Shown here: in pieces, positions 4,994 to 7,308 of the stretch
Numbering within the stretch: the first letter of the stretch is position 1
How the letters are laid out: each line of letters opens with the position of its first letter
Assembly: GCA_009937555.1 (NCBI GenBank)
Contig: JAACFD010000098.1
Span: 1 to 7,308 of the forward strand
Length of the DNA stretch: 7,308 bases
DNA from: Chlamydiales bacterium
Lineage (GTDB): Bacteria > Chlamydiota > Chlamydiia > Chlamydiales > JAACFD01
Direction of reading: 5' to 3'
Notes under the pieces: generated by a model
Database searches by the model: none
What the model was told of the DNA's origin: nothing
What the model saw: only the letters and a program-made list of their open reading frames with translations
Program-made: the position numbers and the translations under genes

Positions 4994-6217
4994 TTATCCT
5001 TCATGAGACATTGTAAAAAACTGCTCTGCAATCCCTGTTGCAAGCACAGCCGCTGAAATAAATAATAAAAGACTTAAAGTCTTTTTCCCAAAAGGCAAGC
5101 CTAGAGCTGGATCTTTTTTATGAACGTACCAGCCAGACCAAACCAAACCTACAGGAATGAAACCATTTAAGATTGAGTCTCCAAAGCCTCCAGACCAATC
5201 CAAGGCTAAAAAGAAAACTCTAGGAAAGCTAAATGAAAAGATACATGATGGCACTAGAGCTAATATAACAAGAAGGAGGCGACTTGACTTTGTTTTGCTC
5301 ACTTTTAAACCGTCTGCAAGAAAGTCTATTAGCCCCATTCCAATACCTAGGAAAGAAGTCGTAATTGCAAATAAAGAAAAGGCTCTTGAGACTTTAGCTA
5401 CAACAGGATTATTTACTACCATCTGGTAATGCTCTGTGACATCTACACCTTTCTCATATAAAGCTCTAAGTCCATATTCACCTTCATAAGGAATACTTCC
5501 AAAAATAAGGTATAGCCAAGAAGCATATATTGCAAAAGTTAGTAAACAGCCAAATACAATTGCATACTTTAATTGACGAGGGTCTTTTTTAAAACCTGGT
5601 ACTAAAGATGGTAGCATACTTTGATAGCTAAAAGCTGTTATAAATAGTGGTACGCCAATCCATGCTAATCTAGGGTTTGAGGTATAAAGTAACTCAGTTT
5701 TCACCTCATTAACACCTAGGCTAACTAAAAATAAGTAGGCAAAAATCATTAGAACAAACACTAAGGCATTGCTTCTATCAATAATGGTTTCACCTGCTAA
5801 TAATATTGCGCCTACAAGAAGAGTAAAGCCTACACAGCCATGCATTTGGCCTACTTGCTCAAAGCTGAAGTAGCTAAGGATTTGAGTAAAGTGTACTCCC
5901 CCGTCAGCAATATAAGCCACTAAAGACGAGTAAGCTAGAAATATATAAACTAGCCAACACAGCCTCTTTGCATTTTCACCTAGCAAGCTAGAACTAAGAG
6001 TAATAAAGTGAGATCCCCTTGGAAACCATAGAGTAGCTTCAAGTATTAGCAGGCCTGTTAGTGCCATAAAGATGCAACAAGCAAGCATAACAACTAGGGA
6101 AGGAATAAAACCAGACATACCCGCAGCTATTGGTAGAGCAAGCATTCCGCCACCAATTGTGGTACCTGAAATTAAAAACATCCCCGTTAAAACGGATCTA
6201 AGTTCTCCATTAAACAT
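4994..6217 (-). CDS. tyrP: Aromatic amino acid permease (TyrP/Mtr, HAAAP family)
   Basis: This is an inner-membrane proton-coupled permease, predicted to import tyrosine or tryptophan. The 407 residues are almost wholly hydrophobic, with about 11 membrane segments, the usual number and length for the family. The signature GTTIGGGMLALPI (18-30) opens the first segment. The loop FSYQSMLPSLVPGF with KDPRQLKYAI (196-220) and the segment TSFLGIGMGLIDFLADG (287-303) are also family features. The ATG at 6217 has GGAG 6 nt upstream. It is the first gene of a run with the DUF2760 and Hsp70 genes, 5 nt and 1 nt apart. Chlamydiae commonly carry one or more tyrP copies and acquire aromatic amino acids from the host. 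The symbol follows that usage; the exact substrate cannot be read from sequence. Confidence 0.9.
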   Translation of the reverse strand: MFNGELRSVLTGMFLISGTTIGGGMLALPIAAGMSGFIPSLVVMLACCIFMALTGLLILEATLWFPRGSHFITLSSSLLGENAKRLCWLVYIFLAYSSLVAYIADGGVHFTQILSYFSFEQVGQMHGCVGFTLLVGAILLAGETIIDRSNALVFVLMIFAYLFLVSLGVNEVKTELLYTSNPRLAWIGVPLFITAFSYQSMLPSLVPGFKKDPRQLKYAIVFGCLLTFAIYASWLYLIFGSIPYEGEYGLRALYEKGVDVTEHYQMVVNNPVVAKVSRAFSLFAITTSFLGIGMGLIDFLADGLKVSKTKSSRLLLVILALVPSCIFSFSFPRVFFLALDWSGGFGDSILNGFIPVGLVWSGWYVHKKDPALGLPFGKKTLSLLLFISAAVLATGIAEQFFTMSHEG

Positions 6218-6294
6218 TTTTTTCTCCGACTGACATAGGTAAGACTATTTGGAAGAAAAGGATGATAAGCTATCACTTGATATTTTAAAAGTGC
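6218..6294 (-). other. 77-bp gap between the repeat-protein gene and tyrP
   Basis: I see no convincing promoter or terminator here. The one structure is a small minus-strand hairpin, TGATA/TATCA with a 3-nt loop (about 6263-6275), followed by a T-rich stretch (TCCTTTTCTTCC). It is too weak to call a terminator. Either tyrP is read through from the upstream repeat-protein gene, or its promoter departs from consensus. Confidence 0.3.
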
Positions 6295-7308
6295 TTAGCG
6301 AGATAAACTTTTGAGCAAGCTAGCTGCAGCTATGTATGATAGCTGACCGTAAGGTTCGTTTAGACAATCCTCAAGGAAGCTCCACGACTCTTGCTCCGCA
6401 ATAGCTAAAAGAGCCTCTAAGATTCTAAACTTTTTTTTATAAGAAGCCTTTTGATACTTCTCCTGCAAGTTCGATATAACTTTTTTTTCTTTTTTTAACT
6501 GTGCAAGCAAAATAGCAGCTTCTAGAGAAACTCTATCATCGCTATGATCTAGCAACTCATAGAGAAGAGATTCTGTGTTATACAGTTGCTCTGTAACTGA
6601 AAACTCCATAGCTACTTGCATGCTCTGCGAAGAAAGATTTGCCAGCAGCATTTCCAAACTACGACGTGCCCTTTCGGGGTCTCTTGATGCCCAAGCTTCT
6701 ATGATCTTTAACAAGATAAGTTGTTCAACCCCTGTTTTATCTGCATACATTGACGAATCTTTGAAGCCATAAGGTGCAAATACTTCAACATCTATTAGAG
6801 GATAATAATGTGAGGCAGGAGAAAAAGCTGATTGCTGTATAACAGTTTCAGTTTCTTTACTTAAATAGCTCTGATCACTAGCCACATCCTTTCCTAATAA
6901 AAAAAGAGAGTACAGTAGATTAGCTTTAACATAGAGGTTAGAAACTAAAGGAAGCTCTCTTATGAGCCTCTTCATAAGTACAGGTCCACAAGTTTTAACA
7001 TACGCACAGGCTAAAAGAGCGGTCTCTACATCTACACTACTTAAACACTCGACAATGTAATCTTCTGATTGCTGATCTTCTTCTTTAACCAAAAGTAGCG
7101 CACTCGCAGCTAGCTTTACAATACTTTTTCGACTCTGAAGTTCCTTAAGCTTCCCTACAATTTCATGATCTAAACTGATTGAAGGCCGTAGCATTAGAGA
7201 TCTGCATGTTACGATGACAACCTCATCACTAGCATTACTGATTAAGTTCAACAACTCCTGTTTTGAGGGGGTATGAGATAGCTTTGCTATAGCCTGGCCT
7301 TTAAATAA
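6295..7308 (-). CDS. HEAT-like alpha-helical repeat protein (N-terminus outside window)
   Basis: The visible 337 residues are the C-terminal part of a longer protein. They consist almost entirely of predicted helices in pairs, with the alanine- and leucine-rich pattern of HEAT or Armadillo repeats. Examples are KSIVKLAASALLL, VETALLACAYVKTCG, DDRVSLEAAILLAQLKK, KKFRILEALLAIAEQ and the closing GQLSYIAAASLLKSL. Such repeats form curved scaffolds that bind other proteins; no catalytic motif is visible. The first start-like codon inside the window is a TTG at 7254, but the frame stays open to the window edge and encodes a further 18 plausible residues, and no ATG with a ribosome binding site intervenes. 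The true start is therefore outside. It is followed after 77 bp by tyrP on the same strand. I do not recognise the specific family. Confidence 0.75.
   Translation of the reverse strand, partial: LFKGQAIAKLSHTPSKQELLNLISNASDEVVIVTCRSLMLRPSISLDHEIVGKLKELQSRKSIVKLAASALLLVKEEDQQSEDYIVECLSSVDVETALLACAYVKTCGPVLMKRLIRELPLVSNLYVKANLLYSLFLLGKDVASDQSYLSKETETVIQQSAFSPASHYYPLIDVEVFAPYGFKDSSMYADKTGVEQLILLKIIEAWASRDPERARRSLEMLLANLSSQSMQVAMEFSVTEQLYNTESLLYELLDHSDDRVSLEAAILLAQLKKEKKVISNLQEKYQKASYKKKFRILEALLAIAEQESWSFLEDCLNEPYGQLSYIAAASLLKSLSR

Noticed and set aside
5157..5429. Plus-strand 90-codon frame inside tyrP
   Set aside because: Antisense shadow of permease membrane segments, with no ribosome binding site or recognisable domain.
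7252..7254. TTG as the start of the repeat-protein gene
   Set aside because: The frame is open beyond it to the window edge, and the only purine-rich sequence directly abuts the codon with no spacing.

Overview
The window looks like chromosomal DNA of a member of the Chlamydiota. The minus-strand order infA, tRNA-Thr, tuf, tRNA-Trp, secE, (nusG) is the arrangement I recall from Chlamydia (CT323-CT320 region of C. trachomatis). The DNA is AT-rich, neither tRNA encodes its CCA end, and a TyrP-type amino acid permease, a transporter family known from chlamydiae, lies nearby. The other genes (sufE, a DUF2760 gene, an unusual Hsp70 and a HEAT-like repeat gene) are not part of the Chlamydia trachomatis neighbourhood as I remember it. 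An environmental or amoeba-associated lineage is therefore more likely than Chlamydia itself; genus cannot be decided from the sequence.

Layout. Positions 1-2097 are an information-processing block transcribed on the minus strand: infA (IF-1), tRNA-Thr(GGT), tuf (EF-Tu), a strong intrinsic terminator, tRNA-Trp(CCA), secE, and the first four codons of what is probably nusG. Positions 2098-2271 are a divergent control region with two good sigma-70/sigma-66-type promoters back to back, one for infA and one for sufE. An interrupted palindrome brackets the infA -10 box. sufE (2272-2703) is the only plus-strand gene.

Positions 2693-6217 hold a tightly packed minus-strand operon: aromatic amino acid permease (TyrP/Mtr family), then a DUF2760 protein, then an atypical Hsp70. 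The gaps are 5 nt and 1 nt, so translational coupling is likely. The Hsp70 gene converges on sufE and overlaps its end by 11 bp. Positions 6295-7308 hold the C-terminal 337 residues of a predicted all-helical, HEAT-like repeat protein whose start lies outside the window.

How it fits together: the left half supplies translation initiation, elongation and protein export. sufE supplies a sulfur acceptor for Fe-S cluster assembly. The DUF2760-Hsp70 pair is a conserved but functionally undefined chaperone cassette, here behind an amino acid permease. It is the least understood part of the window and the best candidate for new biology, together with the palindrome over the infA promoter and the terminator placed directly against tRNA-Trp.
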